Shown here: positions 30,861-40,970 of the stretch, piece by piece | How positions within the stretch are numbered: position 1 is the first letter of the stretch | How the letters are laid out: each line of letters opens with the position of its first letter | Assembly: GCF_003369915.1 (NCBI RefSeq) | Contig: NW_022881603.1 | Location: 42,702,624-42,766,623 of the forward strand | DNA length: 64,000 bases | Source: Drosophila miranda | Lineage: Eukaryota > Arthropoda > Insecta > Diptera > Drosophilidae | Direction: 5' to 3' | The notes under the pieces: generated by a model | The model's input: only the letters and a program-made list of their open reading frames with translations | Told to the model about the DNA's origin: nothing | Databases searched by the model: none | Position numbers and translations under genes: made by a program

Positions 30861-30936
30861 GGGCCATACTGGCCTATGTGGGGCCCCCTCTGAGGGCCGT
30901 CCGGGTCAACCTAACCTAACCTAACCTAAATAAATA

Positions 30937-32398
30937 GGGTATAAAGAGGATAACATTCAAAACACATTTTCGTTTTATGCTTTGAGATTTTTTTAACCTT
31001 ATTTAGACACAACTAAATAAAAGAGAGTATTTAATATAAGCCAATCTTGTAGAAAATGTATCTATCACTTTGATACAATAATGTCTTCAGAACTGAGTTT
31101 CCTGGCTAGCTAGCAATATTAAACCAAATATCAAAATCGACTAATATGATTTTTGAATATGGACAAATGTCCGTCCTCCACGAAAATTATGAATCATGAA
31201 GAATTCTAGCTCCAGTTTAAATAAAGGGGGTTTTAGTGGTTTAAGATCGTTTTTTCATCGGTAAATTTGCGTTATTTCTGAGGGTAGGACGGTCACACTG
31301 CTGCTCTCCCCGCAACAGCAACATATAAATAAGGGTATGGACAATAGCCCAAAACAGCCAAGGCAAACTTCAAGGTTCGTACGAATCTCAACTCGCGTGT
31401 GAGAACAATATATCTTGAAGAAAAAATCGTTTTTTTCTCTTCAAGGTATATTGGGCAATTGGGGTAGATTTTACCTTGCATGCGTTGCTTTTCTGGGCCG
31501 GTTTGTCTCTTGTCCATACCCTCTTTTTCCTTCCATTATGTAGCAAATGTGTAGAAAATGTGTATTTCTGAGCTTGATAAATTTTATCGATATGTTGAAA
31601 AAATGTGTAATTACTAAAATAAGCTAAACGATAAAGTGAATAAAGCGATGAACTATATGTGAAAATTAAACTTGTAAGACGCCGGGCCAACTAAAAATTG
31701 TAAGCATTTATTTACGGCTATGCGCGGTACAAACCTACAAGAAATGGTCTTGTAGAGGACAGAGAAAGAAAAGCTACAAAAAAAGAAGAAGAGAGCTAGC
31801 AATACGTGAGAAAAATAGCTACTGGAAAATCAATTCAATCGAGTTTGTGCTGAGGAAATCGAGTGGCAGCTATAATATATCTATAACCAATACTCAAGTG
31901 AAAAGAAAGAATAACAATATGCTTTAATGCTATGTGCTGTAATGCCGGGCAGAAAAATCAATTTTGTTCTCATTTGTCTGTCCGTCCGTCTGTCCTGTTA
32001 TTTTTTCCCCATGTTTACAGACATTGAATACAGAATATAAATCTGCAGACTTGCACGCATTTACACATACTATTCGAATAATGAATAAAGCAACATTTCG
32101 GACATTTCCGAAAGATATTAAATTATTTGTTTTGTTTGTGTGTACATAATTATTACACACTAATACAAACGAACACGATGTCGCTGTCTATTTGACATAC
32201 CACTCTACGCTTTACTCAAATCTCAAGTGAAAAGGCATAGACAACAAGCTATAAAACGGAACTGGAAGAAAACAATAAAATTTTTACGCGTAAATCTAAT
32301 CAACGTTCCTTAATACGCCTCGCGTAAATCTGCAACGAGACTGAGCTACAGCGTAGTCCGTTTGCAACCAAATCCAAGGAGGGGGCATCGGCATCACG
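30937..32398. other. rest of the dispersed repeat and VRK-like upstream DNA
   Basis: 30937-31140 continues the AT-rich repeat interrupted by the LINE. Beyond it is AT-rich DNA with a short GTCTGTCCGTCC tract (31975-31996), and no gene that I can support. The promoter of the VRK-like gene should lie near 32250-32398. Confidence 0.45.
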
Positions 32399-35300
32399 AT
32401 GGGCAAACGGCTCCCGTTGGAACGCCCACCGATAGACCGCAACATACGCAATCGAAAGCGAGCGCCGGCTAAAACCAGCGGCAGTGTGACGGAGAAATGC
32501 CTGCGCCTCAGCGCGGAGACAAATGGCAATGGATATGAGTTCCACGAGAACGACGACGAGAATTCCTCATCGTCGGGGTCTGCTGGCGGTGGTGAAGTGG
32601 AGGAAGATACATCTGTGTTGAAGACCCCGCAAGCTCAAAGCCTCCTGTTGGCTGGAGCTAGTTTTGCCAGTGACCACAACCACTCAAACTCAACCGAGTC
32701 GCCGCGTCCGGTATATACGTTGCGCCCATCTGTCGTCAATGGAACCATACTGAGGGACGTGCTCTCCAAGGCATGGCGTTTGGGGCGACCCATAGGTAAG
32801 TGGTGATCGACGGATTGGGTATAATGCAAATGGAAAGTGCGCATTTTAACTACCATATTTTTCTATAGGCAAGGGAAACTTTGGCGAGATCTTCCTAGCC
32901 TCAGAAGACACTGTCTGCCCCGTTAGCTCTGAAAGAGCCAAATTCGTCGTCAAAATTGAACCCCACTCAAATGGACCACTTTTCGTCGAGATTCACTGTC
33001 TGATCAACACATCTCAGACTAAGAGTAAGCATTATACACCGTAGGTTTACTGCTTGATGCTATGATCATGCTTTTGTTGTAGAAATAACTGATGATCACG
33101 AGGATGCTGCCAACATTTCGGCTCGTAGGCATATTATTAGCAACGGCCCCCCGTCCGGAATACCCAGCTACATTGCCTCGGGCACACACTACTTTGGAGA
33201 TGCTCGGTATCGGTTCTTGGTCCTGCCCCGCTTCGATCGCGACCTGCACTCGCTCATTAAAAACTCACGGGTGGAGCAGAAATGCTTGCTGGTCCTCGCT
33301 ATCCACATAATTAATGTGCTAGAGCATCTTCACGACAAGGGCTATTGTCACAACGATATCAAGGCACAGAACCTAATGATATCCAAGTGCAAGTACCTCA
33401 AGCAGCAGGCAGTGCCTGCCGGAAAAGGCAAGGGGGCAAAGAGCGATGGCTACGACGAGCACTACGATGAGAAACAGCAGACGACAGACAGCGGGAATAG
33501 CTCGGAGCAGGAGACAACCGATGATGTAGTCAAGTTCAGTGATGGCGACGATGACTACTTCATGAAGAACAAAAAGTTGGCTTTAAAGCAAATTGTGGAT
33601 GCCGCCCAGGAAGATGAGGAAGATGAGGACTTTGATGATGGCGCCACTTCGAACAGTAACAACAGCAACAGCCTGGACATGTACCACACGCCAGTGAACA
33701 AGAACAAGGGAAGCGTGCGCAAGACTAACATCGAGTTCAGCGGCTCCAATCCGGTGCGTTCGTGCCGTCGAGAAAAGCGCAACTCCATGTACGAGGAAAT
33801 GGTCAAGTCGCACTATCTGCGACCCACCAAACGCGTTAGCTACCGCGAAGACTTTAACGAGGATGGCTATCCCATAAAAAATAATGAGGATAAAGACGAT
33901 CAGTCGCCAGTAACGTCCGATAACGATTTAGAGGAGTTTCTTCCACCCTCGGCGCGACGCGCGACAGCAGCCGTGGGTAAACGGGCAAGGCACGCACAAG
34001 CACATGCACATCCATCTACGCCCTCCAAGTGCTCCATAACTACACGAGCAACGAGACATCAATCGAAACCTAAAAGTGAAATGAGCGAAGGTAGCAAACG
34101 GAGTGGAAGGCGAAAGCAGGACGACACCCAATCCCACGCAGAGTATCAGCTTCTCCCCGCTGAGGAAGAGCACGTGTTCCTTATCGACTTTGGCCTGGCT
34201 TCAAAATATCAAGACCGCGGTGTTCACCGTCTGTTTATTATGGACCAACGACGTGCGCACGACGGTACCCTAGAGTTCACATCGCGTGACGCCCACCTGG
34301 GCGCGCATTCGCGACGCAGCGATCTGGAGTGCTTGGGCTACAATTTGGTGTACTGGTCCGAGGGTTATCTGCCCTGGAAGGATGTGGCCCAGCAGCAACA
34401 GCAGGAGAAAGTGCACCGTGCTAAGGAGCTCTTTATGACGGACGTCTCGGAAATGTTGCGTCAATTCTACGGCAAACAAGTTCCTAAGTATTTGGGCGAG
34501 TTTCTGAAACAGATTGGCCAGTTAGCATACCAGGAGCGTCCCAATTATGAGCGTTATCGCAACATCTTTAAGCGAGAGTTTCAGCGTCTGGGCCATGACC
34601 CCAGCCAGATGCGCTTAAACAGCGAAGAGATTTTGCTCACCCGCGTGGCTGTTAAAGACGAAATGTATGGCAACAAGTGCGATATATTTGAACTGAATAA
34701 TAAGATTTCCACCAACGTGATCCGTAACTCAACGCTTAGCACTCCGTTCCAGGAGCACTCGATAACAAATCGTGTATCGCCTAAGAACCTGCGATCCAAG
34801 TCGAGCAAGAAGAATGTGAAAAAGAAGTTCTCATGGGCGGAGGTTATCTCTCAAGACCCCGATCAAATAGCCCGCGAACGGGCGGCCAAGGAGTTTGAAC
34901 GGGAGGAGACCATATGCCCCTTGCAAATGCGTCTTTCTAAGCGCTATGAGGGCAGGCCAACCTATGCGATACTGACGGTTGAGCAGAGTCGACGCGATAA
35001 GGGACTGGTCGTGCAGGAACACAACGAAGGCGAATGCCATGATGAAGTCGATGCATTGACTCGCGAGCAGGACCAGGAGGAGGAGGATAATGATGCAGCA
35101 GAAAGCACTGATGGAGAGGTAAATTCTGGTGGCATATAAAAACATTTATTTTTATGTTTTATCATTTTTATCTTTATAGCAGTATGCAGAGCAAGGCACG
35201 TCTGAGGAGAGCGATTACCGGAAAAGAACCAGCAAGCAAACCCAAACACAGCAGCTGAAACCCAACCGAGGTGTAGCACGTAGTAACAAAAATATAGCCT

Positions 35301-35647
35301 CGGCTAAATTTGCCGGCGGTGCTGTTAGCAAATCTCGGTCTACGCCGTTGTCAGCAGTGGCCAGTAACAAACGTGGCTGCGCCACACGCAAAGAAAATGC
35401 CACTGTGGCCTCTGCCACCGATGAGGTGGAGCGCAAACTGAAGTCAAGGCGGTCGCCAGAGGATCGACCCAAGCAGCGTCGCACGCGCCGTTGCCTATAT
35501 AAGACTGAGTCAAAAATTGGCGAGCACGATGTAGAGAACAACTCGAGCTTGTTGGAAGTGCAGAATCTGTACAGCGAATACGATGATGAAAACAAGTACA
35601 TCAAGGGGCGTAATGTCAACCCGTCCAGGCATTCTCGCAAATTATAG
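32399..35647 (+). CDS. VRK-like Ser/Thr protein kinase with long acidic insert
   Basis: Exons 32399-32795, 32869-33024, 33083-35118 and 35180-35647 join in frame to give 1018 residues. The first 130 residues are low complexity. The kinase domain has a glycine loop G-K-G-N-F-G-E-I-F (133-141), the lysine in V-V-K-I-E, H-N-D-I-K-A-Q-N as catalytic loop (about 274-281), and D-F-G (about 553). Between the last two, about 255 acidic and basic residues replace the usual short activation region. E-F-T-S-R-D-A-H and D-L-E-C-L-G-Y-N in the C-lobe are VRK/CK1-like. All catalytic residues are present. The basic C-terminal tail suggests nuclear location. From memory it corresponds to D. melanogaster CG8878. 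It lies inside the huge first intron of Hen1 on the opposite strand and shows no lesion. Substrates are unknown. Confidence 0.88.
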
Positions 35648-35855
35648 AGCTATAAATAGGGACCGACCGACCGACTAGGCTAGGGGGACTTCAAACAAAG
35701 AATTAGAAAACTAGCAACCTAAATTCGTTTTCAAGTATTTTTAGTGGTTAACAAGGCACTACGATGCCTGATGAGGTGTTCAGAGGAACAGAACAAAACC
35801 TAATCATGCTAATACACGTGGACACTACTCGTCATGATTTCTAATTTTGGTTTTT

Positions 35856-35861
35856 AATAAA
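35856..35861 (+). terminator. poly(A) signal of the VRK-like gene
   Basis: AATAAA 209 bp after the stop codon of the VRK-like gene. Confidence 0.45.
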
Positions 35862-35880
35862 TTAATTTGTTATCTTTAAG

Positions 35881-35990
35881 CATTCAGATTGGTACGCTCA
35901 GGCAGTCGGAGCAGAGCTATGAGAGCATAGACTCAGCACAGTTCGGCTCCATGCACAAGACGTTGTTGAATTTCCCATTATACGATGTTG
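35881..35990 (+). other. possible orphan exon
   Basis: An acceptor-like TATCTTTAAG is followed by an open stretch (Q-I-G-T-L-R-Q-S-E-Q-S-Y, then H-K-T-L-L-N-F-P-L-Y-D-V) ending at a GTAAGA donor near 35989. Composition looks coding, but no partner exon is evident and I do not recognise the protein. It could be the relic of a lost gene. 35991-36332 holds nothing else recognised. Confidence 0.25.
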
Positions 35991-36554
35991 TAAGAAATAT
36001 ATATACGGACAAAAGGTGTGCAGAAACAGTGCACCGTTTGGCTCCACATGCCCTTGATAGCAAATCTTTCATGTATTGAATTTTTATTTGCCACTTTTCC
36101 GTTATTGTTAGGTTTAATTTCCCATTTTCCCTATTACATTTAAAAGGTATACTCTACTCAATAAAGTATTTAATATATATACATATATAGATAAAGGTTA
36201 TTTCGTGATTATTACGATAGCAGTCTAAGATAGGATACAGATACAACCGAAGTAAATAAAATATAATCGTGTTTCCTTAACAATTTCCCTAAAAAAAGCC
36301 ACGCTTTTTTCACGCTGAGTTTCAATGCTTACCAGAACTATATTTTCAATCGTCTCAATTCGTCGTAGGGGGAAGAACCGGATTTCAGCACAGTCAAATT
36401 CGACCACCTTCGCGATTTGATCCTGCCATCCCATTAAAATTTGAATTGCCGCGCAGTACCTCTGCTCGTAAACTGGCGGGACGAAGCTTATATTTTTCTC
36501 CGTCATTGTGGTGGCCGTTTGGAAGTCCCCGCAAGGCAGCTTATATGAAAACAT

Positions 36555-37138
36555 TGTGCGTCTTCTATTGGGGATTTGTGTTTGGCGACTTCGATTGATT
36601 CACGTGCTAATCTTCGTTGCAATTATATTATGTGAAATGTTTTGAGGTATTCTTTCTTTGTCCTGCTAATCACTTGGTCGCGAACGCGTTGAGACGATTG
36701 ATTGTTACACTTTCAATTACAGGTCCAATTCTGCTCATCTATTGGTCGTATCTACTGTAAATATCGGTATAGTATGAAAGCAAAAACACAACTATTAATT
36801 TGCGTTGGCGTTGGTGGTTTGGTGGTTCAGCTTGACACACCGGACGATTCATATATCGTATGTGATAATTTCACAGTATGAATTTATCTGCTGCTGCGGT
36901 GCCGCCAGTTCGATGACATATGCATATACATACCTCTCACTCTTACTGCTCTTCCCGTAATGTTTTTATTGCTGGTCTCACACTTTTCAAGTGTTGTCAT
37001 AGGTGTGTTTAATCGGTCCGGTTAGAGTAGTGGAATACGACCATTAGCAAAGAGTAATGTCATACGGCCAGGAAGAACATCAGCTATCGAAATTGGCTAT
37101 CGAAATTGGCTAAATAAAAATAAACTTGATTTCGCAAG
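36555..37138. other. divergent promoter region, Hen1 and ERAL1-like
   Basis: 584 bp between the Hen1 start (minus) and the ERAL1-like start (plus). It contains a tandem CTATCGAAATTGG at 37084-37110, close to the TATCGATA DRE element, and no TATA box, as expected for housekeeping promoters. Confidence 0.35.
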
Positions 37139-38335
37139 ATGCGGTATAATTTGTTTTCAAGTTCTTTAAAATTGCTGAATAGGACTAAAAGCAATCGATG
37201 TTTGCTTACAAATGGACGCAGCTTGTCCAACGCCACCCAATCCGACGACACATCGTCCAACCCTGCGCAACTTCCTCCGCAGGAGAGTACGAAGAATATC
37301 AACAAGTCAGTGGATCAGCAGATGTCCCTGCACATTGCTGTGATTGGAGTCCCCAATGTGGGCAAGAGCACGTTCATCAACAACATAATTAACCACAGGG
37401 ATTGTCCCACATCCGCTAAAGTACATACCACCCGCAAGTCGAACACGGCCATTTGCACAACCGGACAAACTCAGCTCGTGTTCTACGATACGCCCGGCTT
37501 GGTGACCCAGCGGGAAATACGGAAGCACCACTTGGAGCAGAGCTTTAAGAGCTTCTACCGGCATGCCATTCAGCATGCGGACGTCATCGCCGTCATGCAG
37601 GATGTCTCAAACAGCTGGACGAGAAAGGAACTGCACCCTACTGTCTTGGACACCTTGAAGGCCTACGCCAACCTACACAGTTTCCTCGTGCTGAACAAGA
37701 TAGATGCCCTTAAATCGAAGCGCTTGCTCTTGGACCTGATCAAGACTCTAACCAATGACACGCTCTCCGGTCAGCGAACTGCCAAAGGTGCGACGCGAGG
37801 TCTGGCAGCCGCTGCCACGGGTCAGATGGCAGAGGGAATTCCGCTAAACAAGCGACAGACCACTTGGGATCACTTTGATAATGTGTTCCTTGTCTCAGCC
37901 ATGACAGGCAATGGCCTGAATGAGCTTCAGAACTATTTGATTTAACAGGCATTGCCAAGACAATGGAGATTCGCTTCAGACATTCACACAGATGCCAGCC
38001 CGAGGCGCTCATTGTAGAAAGTGTTCGTGCCCGTTTGCTAGACTACTTGCCGCAGGAGATACCCTATAACCTGAAGTGCGAGCTAGAGTATTACAGCTTG
38101 GAGAAACGTATGTATACGATACAGGAGTAGTTCCATATAAAGTACGATTCTCATTGCAGATGTTGTCTACACGTCCGTTCAATTACAATGTCCCACTGAA
38201 CGCATTGAGCGGCTGATATGTGGCGAGTCCAATGGGAAATTGCGACAGATAACTGAACGTGTGACCTCCGATTTGGTGGAGATGTTCGGTCAGCCGGTTT
38301 CCCTGACCATTTCCACGGCCTCCAAGGGCAAGTAG
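37139..38335 (+). pseudogene. ERAL1-like mitochondrial rRNA GTPase, stop and frameshift
   Basis: Era-type GTPases chaperone small-subunit rRNA; the animal form acts on mitochondrial 12S rRNA. Exons 37139-38107 and 38160-38335 show G1 G-V-P-N-V-G-K-S-T, G2 H-T-T-R, G3 D-T-P-G, G4 N-K-I-D and a C-terminal KH domain (E-R-I-E-R-L-I-C-G, K-L-R-Q-I-T-E-R). The intron has GT/AG ends. Two lesions interrupt it: an in-frame TAA at 37943-37945, between the GTPase and KH parts, and one missing base near 38000. The protein made would lack the KH domain and so should not bind rRNA. A basic N-terminus fits mitochondrial import. The retained intron excludes a processed retrocopy. It may be an extra copy, with a good one elsewhere. 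Confidence 0.8.
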
Positions 38336-38406
38336 ACCGGCCGAAGCTAAAGAATACCTGTTGTTAAATTTTACTTTAATTGTAACGAATATATAAAACT
38401 TAGAGC

Positions 38407-38805
38407 TCATAATAGTTTCAAGTGTGCAACCAATTTATCCAGTTCAGCAGCTGGCGCTGGTCCCAAGCCCAGAACCGTCGCCGTTCCCGGTTCCAGCTGT
38501 GTTCGGCCAGCATCTCTCGCCAGAGCAGCAACGACGTTCGCCTCCTGCTCTTGTCGCTCCAGTCCATTAAGTTGCTCGAAGTTTTCGACCCGTAACACTA
38601 TCTTCGGTTGGCCCATACGACACCAACGCTGCAGAACAGCACTCTGTTCGGCTGTTCCGTTAGCCGCGTTCTGGTAGCACATGACGGCAGCGTGTGCACA
38701 TTGGGCCGCTGTTTTGCCTTTGGTCATCTTAAGATCGCTGCGCACGACGAGCGCCAGCTTGGTTGGTTTGATGAACTTCTGCAGGATGCTACTTGACGTT
38801 GGCAT
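38407..38805 (-). CDS. peptidyl-tRNA hydrolase 2 family protein
   Basis: 132 residues from the ATG at 38805. PTH2 enzymes cleave peptidyl-tRNA; the animal form is mitochondrial or cytosolic and linked to apoptosis. Family motifs: L-V-V-R-S-D-L-K-M-T-K-G-K-T-A-A-Q-C-A-H-A-A (near residues 18-40, with the catalytic Lys, Gln and His), Q-P-K-I-V-L, D-A-G-R-T-Q, and a C-terminal G-L-G-P-A-P with K-L-V-A-H-L-K-L. The open frame extends upstream to 38928, but that part is the shadow of the COA4-like gene. The start chosen overlaps the COA4-like stop by 17 bases, so both are probably translated from one dicistronic mRNA. Convergent with the ERAL1-like gene. Intact. Confidence 0.88.
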   Translation of the reverse strand: MPTSSSILQKFIKPTKLALVVRSDLKMTKGKTAAQCAHAAVMCYQNAANGTAEQSAVLQRWCRMGQPKIVLRVENFEQLNGLERQEQEANVVAALARDAGRTQLEPGTATVLGLGPAPAAELDKLVAHLKLL

Positions 38806-38986
38806 ACCTTTTACTCTGCTGGTCGACGTATTTCTGCATACAGGCCCTGAATTCTTTAACTTTGTCCTGGCACGCACGCCAGTCACCGGTCTCGGCCATA
38901 CACTCCTGCACCTTGTAATGTAGCTCAATGCAGCCTGTTTTCTTGAGCATCAACTCCACGGGATCCTTTTCTTCAGCGGCGGACAT
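38789..38986 (-). CDS. COA4-like twin CX9C mitochondrial protein
   Basis: 65 residues. Two helices carry the C-x9-C motif (C-I-E-L-H-Y-K-V-Q-E-C and C-Q-D-K-V-K-E-F-R-A-C) typical of small proteins imported by the Mia40 pathway into the intermembrane space. The D-P-V-E-L-M-L-K-K-T-G-C start matches cytochrome c oxidase assembly factor 4. It is the upstream cistron of the PTH2 gene and overlaps it by 17 bases in another frame (38789-38805). Intact. Confidence 0.85.
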   Translation of the reverse strand: MSAAEEKDPVELMLKKTGCIELHYKVQECMAETGDWRACQDKVKEFRACMQKYVDQQSKRYANVK

Positions 38987-39059
38987 GGCGAGTGTTACAT
39001 CTCTCCCTCAAAAATATAAAAATATATACTGACAAATTCGAGTTCTATTATACATATTC

Positions 39060-39540
39060 TTCGATTTTGATCTTCCCTCGAATATTACTAGCTATATAGA
39101 ACATTTAGCCATGCCCACATAATTTTATACGATTGATGAACCTATTTTCTAATTGATTGCTTTATTTTAAACACTTGCTTTTATTGGATTTCTTTATAAC
39201 GTTGAAAATTAAATTTAATAGATTGATGAAATTGAGTAAACAACCATTATATACCGATATACAGTAAATATACCGTCTCATTTTAAAAATTATATTGTAC
39301 ATATTCCTCGCTTTTGATCTTCTGTCAAATATTCCCAGCTATATAGAACATTTAGCCCTGCCCACATAATTTTATCCGATTAATCAATAAATTTTCTGCT
39401 TGACTGGCTTATTTTAAATACTTGACTTTGATTGTTCCTCAACAACAAAATAGCGTCTCGTATGATGAAAAACCGAACTTAGCCCACTTAAGACCCCTCT
39501 ATTTAAGTAGTTCAACTACTTAAGGTAAATGGCGGAAAAT
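39060..39540. repeat. AT-rich dispersed repeat, two inverted-orientation copies
   Basis: Two consecutive copies (around 39060-39190 and 39290-39430) contain the complement of the words seen at 9590-11360: AGCTATATAGAACATTTAGC then CATGCCCACATAATTTTAT. Directly upstream of a DINE-1-type element. Confidence 0.6.
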
Positions 39541-39558
39541 ATTAACGATTGTACTTTT

Positions 39559-40682
39559 TATACCCGATACTCAAAATGAGTATTGGGGTATATTAGATTT
39601 GTGGTAATAATGGTTGTGTGTAACGTCCAGAAGGAATCGTTTCCGACCCCATAAAGTATATATATTCTTGATCAGCATCAATAGCCGAGTCGATTGGGCC
39701 CTGTCTGTCTGTCTGTCTGTCCGTCTGTCCGTCTGTCCGTCCGTCCGTCTGTCCGTCCCCTTCAGCGCCTAGTGCTCAAAGACTATAAGAGCTAGAGCAA
39801 CGATGTTTTGGATCCAGACTTCTGTGATATGTCACTGCTACAAAAATATTTCAAAACTTCGCCCCGCCCACTTCCGCCCCCACAAAGGACGAAAATCTGT
39901 GGCATTCACAATTTTAAAGATATGAGAAAACCAAAAACGTAGAATTGTAGAGAATGACCATATCTTTAAGGCTGCGGAATCTGAATTGCATCGTATTGTT
40001 ATTATAGCCAGCATCAAAGAAACAATTTCATTTTTTCTCGCCCTGTCTCTCTCTAACACACACGTAGCATAGGCGGCTTTGCTTAGAGTAAAACATTAGC
40101 GCCTAGATCTCAGAGACTATAAAAGCGAGAGCAACCAAATTTGGTATCCACACTCCTAATATATCGGACCGAGACGAGTTTGTTTCAAAATTTCGCCACA
40201 CCCCCTTCCGCCCCCGCAAAGGACGAAAATCTGGGGATATTCAAAAATCTCAGAGACTATTAAGGCTAGAGTAACCAAATTTGGTATCCGCACTCCTGTT
40301 AGATCTTACTATAAAACGTGTATCTCAAAATTTCGCCCCACCCCCTTCCGCCCACACAAAGAACGAAAATGTGTTGCATCCACAATATTGGACATTCAAG
40401 AAAACTAAAAACGCAGAATCATAGATAATGACCATATCTATCAGATTGCTGAATCTGGATTAGATCAGATCATTTTTATAGCCAATAGGAACAAATCAAT
40501 TTGCAGTGGCTACGCAGCGCCCGACGTCACGCTCAGACTGATATTCTGTCTCTCTCGCACGCACTCTTTGTCGTGTCGTTAAATATTAGCGGCGTCTGCC
40601 GGAGGAGAGCCATACTGACTTAGTATCGGGTAAAACCGTAGAGTTGCGTTGTCCGCAGCAACTCACAACGTTCCCCCTCGTT
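39559..40682 (+). mobile_element. DINE-1/INE-1-type Helitron (copy A)
   Basis: Starts TATACCCGATACTC, carries AAGTATATATATTCTTGATC, AGCCGAGTCGAT, a GTCTGTCC-type microsatellite (39706-39762), then diverged GC-rich subrepeats, and ends in a hairpin (GAGTTGCG..CGCAGCAACTC) before ACAACGTTCCCCCTCG. Non-coding, rolling-circle-transposed family; obscura-group relatives are called SGM or ISY. Copies B-E in this window share both ends. Confidence 0.8.
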
Positions 40683-40839
40683 TATTTAGGGATTCATGCC
40701 ATCTTTCCTGTGAACTTGAAAAAACAACGATATCTTTCACCTGAACTGTGCTAAAATGATTCAATTTTCATTATTTTCGGTGGAATATTTAAATAGCCCC
40801 TTGCCTTGCAATAAGTTAATCGTTCTCCGTCACGATTGG

Positions 40840-40970
40840 AACCCATATTCTCCCATTTTTATATCCCGTCGAATATTACTATTTAGATAGAACATTTAGC
40901 CATGCCCACATAGTTTTATCCGATTGATAAATCAATTTTCTACTTGACTGGTTATTAGACTTTAAAATTT
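40840..40970. repeat. AT-rich dispersed repeat fragment
   Basis: Another copy of the family at 39060-39540 (TAGAACATTTAGCCATGCCC), immediately upstream of the LTR element. 40683-40839 is unassigned AT-rich DNA. Confidence 0.55.

Larger units (their letters stand above)
26129..30927 (+). mobile_element. LOA-type non-LTR retrotransposon, near full length
   Basis: A 4.8 kb element with two ORFs, an apurinic endonuclease, reverse transcriptase and a C-terminal RNase H, the organisation of the LOA clade (LOA, Bilbo, TRIM, Baggins). It ends in CTAAC repeats rather than poly(A). The 9-bp AAATAAATA at 26120-26128 is repeated exactly at 30928-30936, marking target duplication within the AT-rich dispersed repeat in Hen1 intron 1. 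Both ORFs have lesions, so the copy is probably dead, but overall preservation suggests recent insertion. TRIM was described from the D. miranda neo-Y. Confidence 0.85.
22041..36554 (-). pseudogene. Hen1: piRNA/siRNA 2'-O-methyltransferase Hen1, expanded and frameshifted
   Basis: Hen1 methylates the 3' end of piRNAs and Ago2-bound siRNAs. Exon 1 is 36333-36554 (P-P-V-Y-E-Q-R-Y and the SAM-binding region), exon 2 is 25583-25752 (V-D-I-D to D-A-V-I-A-L-E-L), exon 3 is 22041-22784 (I-E-H-V-Y, then H-E-D-H-K-F-E-W). Splice phases agree (0, then 2), and the metal/catalytic set E-L-I-E-H plus the later His is complete across exons 2-3. Exon 3 has one base too few near 22434, so the frame leaves the normal C-terminus and stops at 22328, after the methyltransferase domain. 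The SAM motif reads E-F-D-C-A-E where E-F-G-C-A-E is expected. Intron 1 (10.6 kb) contains a LOA-type LINE and a whole VRK-like gene on the plus strand; intron 2 (2.8 kb) contains a Jockey fragment and a decayed multicopy gene. A truncated active protein is still possible if these introns are spliced. Confidence 0.82.

Noticed and set aside
30909-30927. CTAAC repeats resembling a telomere or array
   Set aside because: Only about four units and located at the 3' end of the LOA LINE, where such tails are normal.
38806-38928. N-terminal extension of the PTH2 frame
   Set aside because: Region is the COA4-like coding sequence in another frame; the PTH2 motifs begin after the ATG at 38805.
39706-39762. 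TGTC/CGTC microsatellite as an independent array or CRISPR-like repeat
   Set aside because: It is the standard microsatellite core of DINE-1-type elements and recurs in every copy; no spacers.
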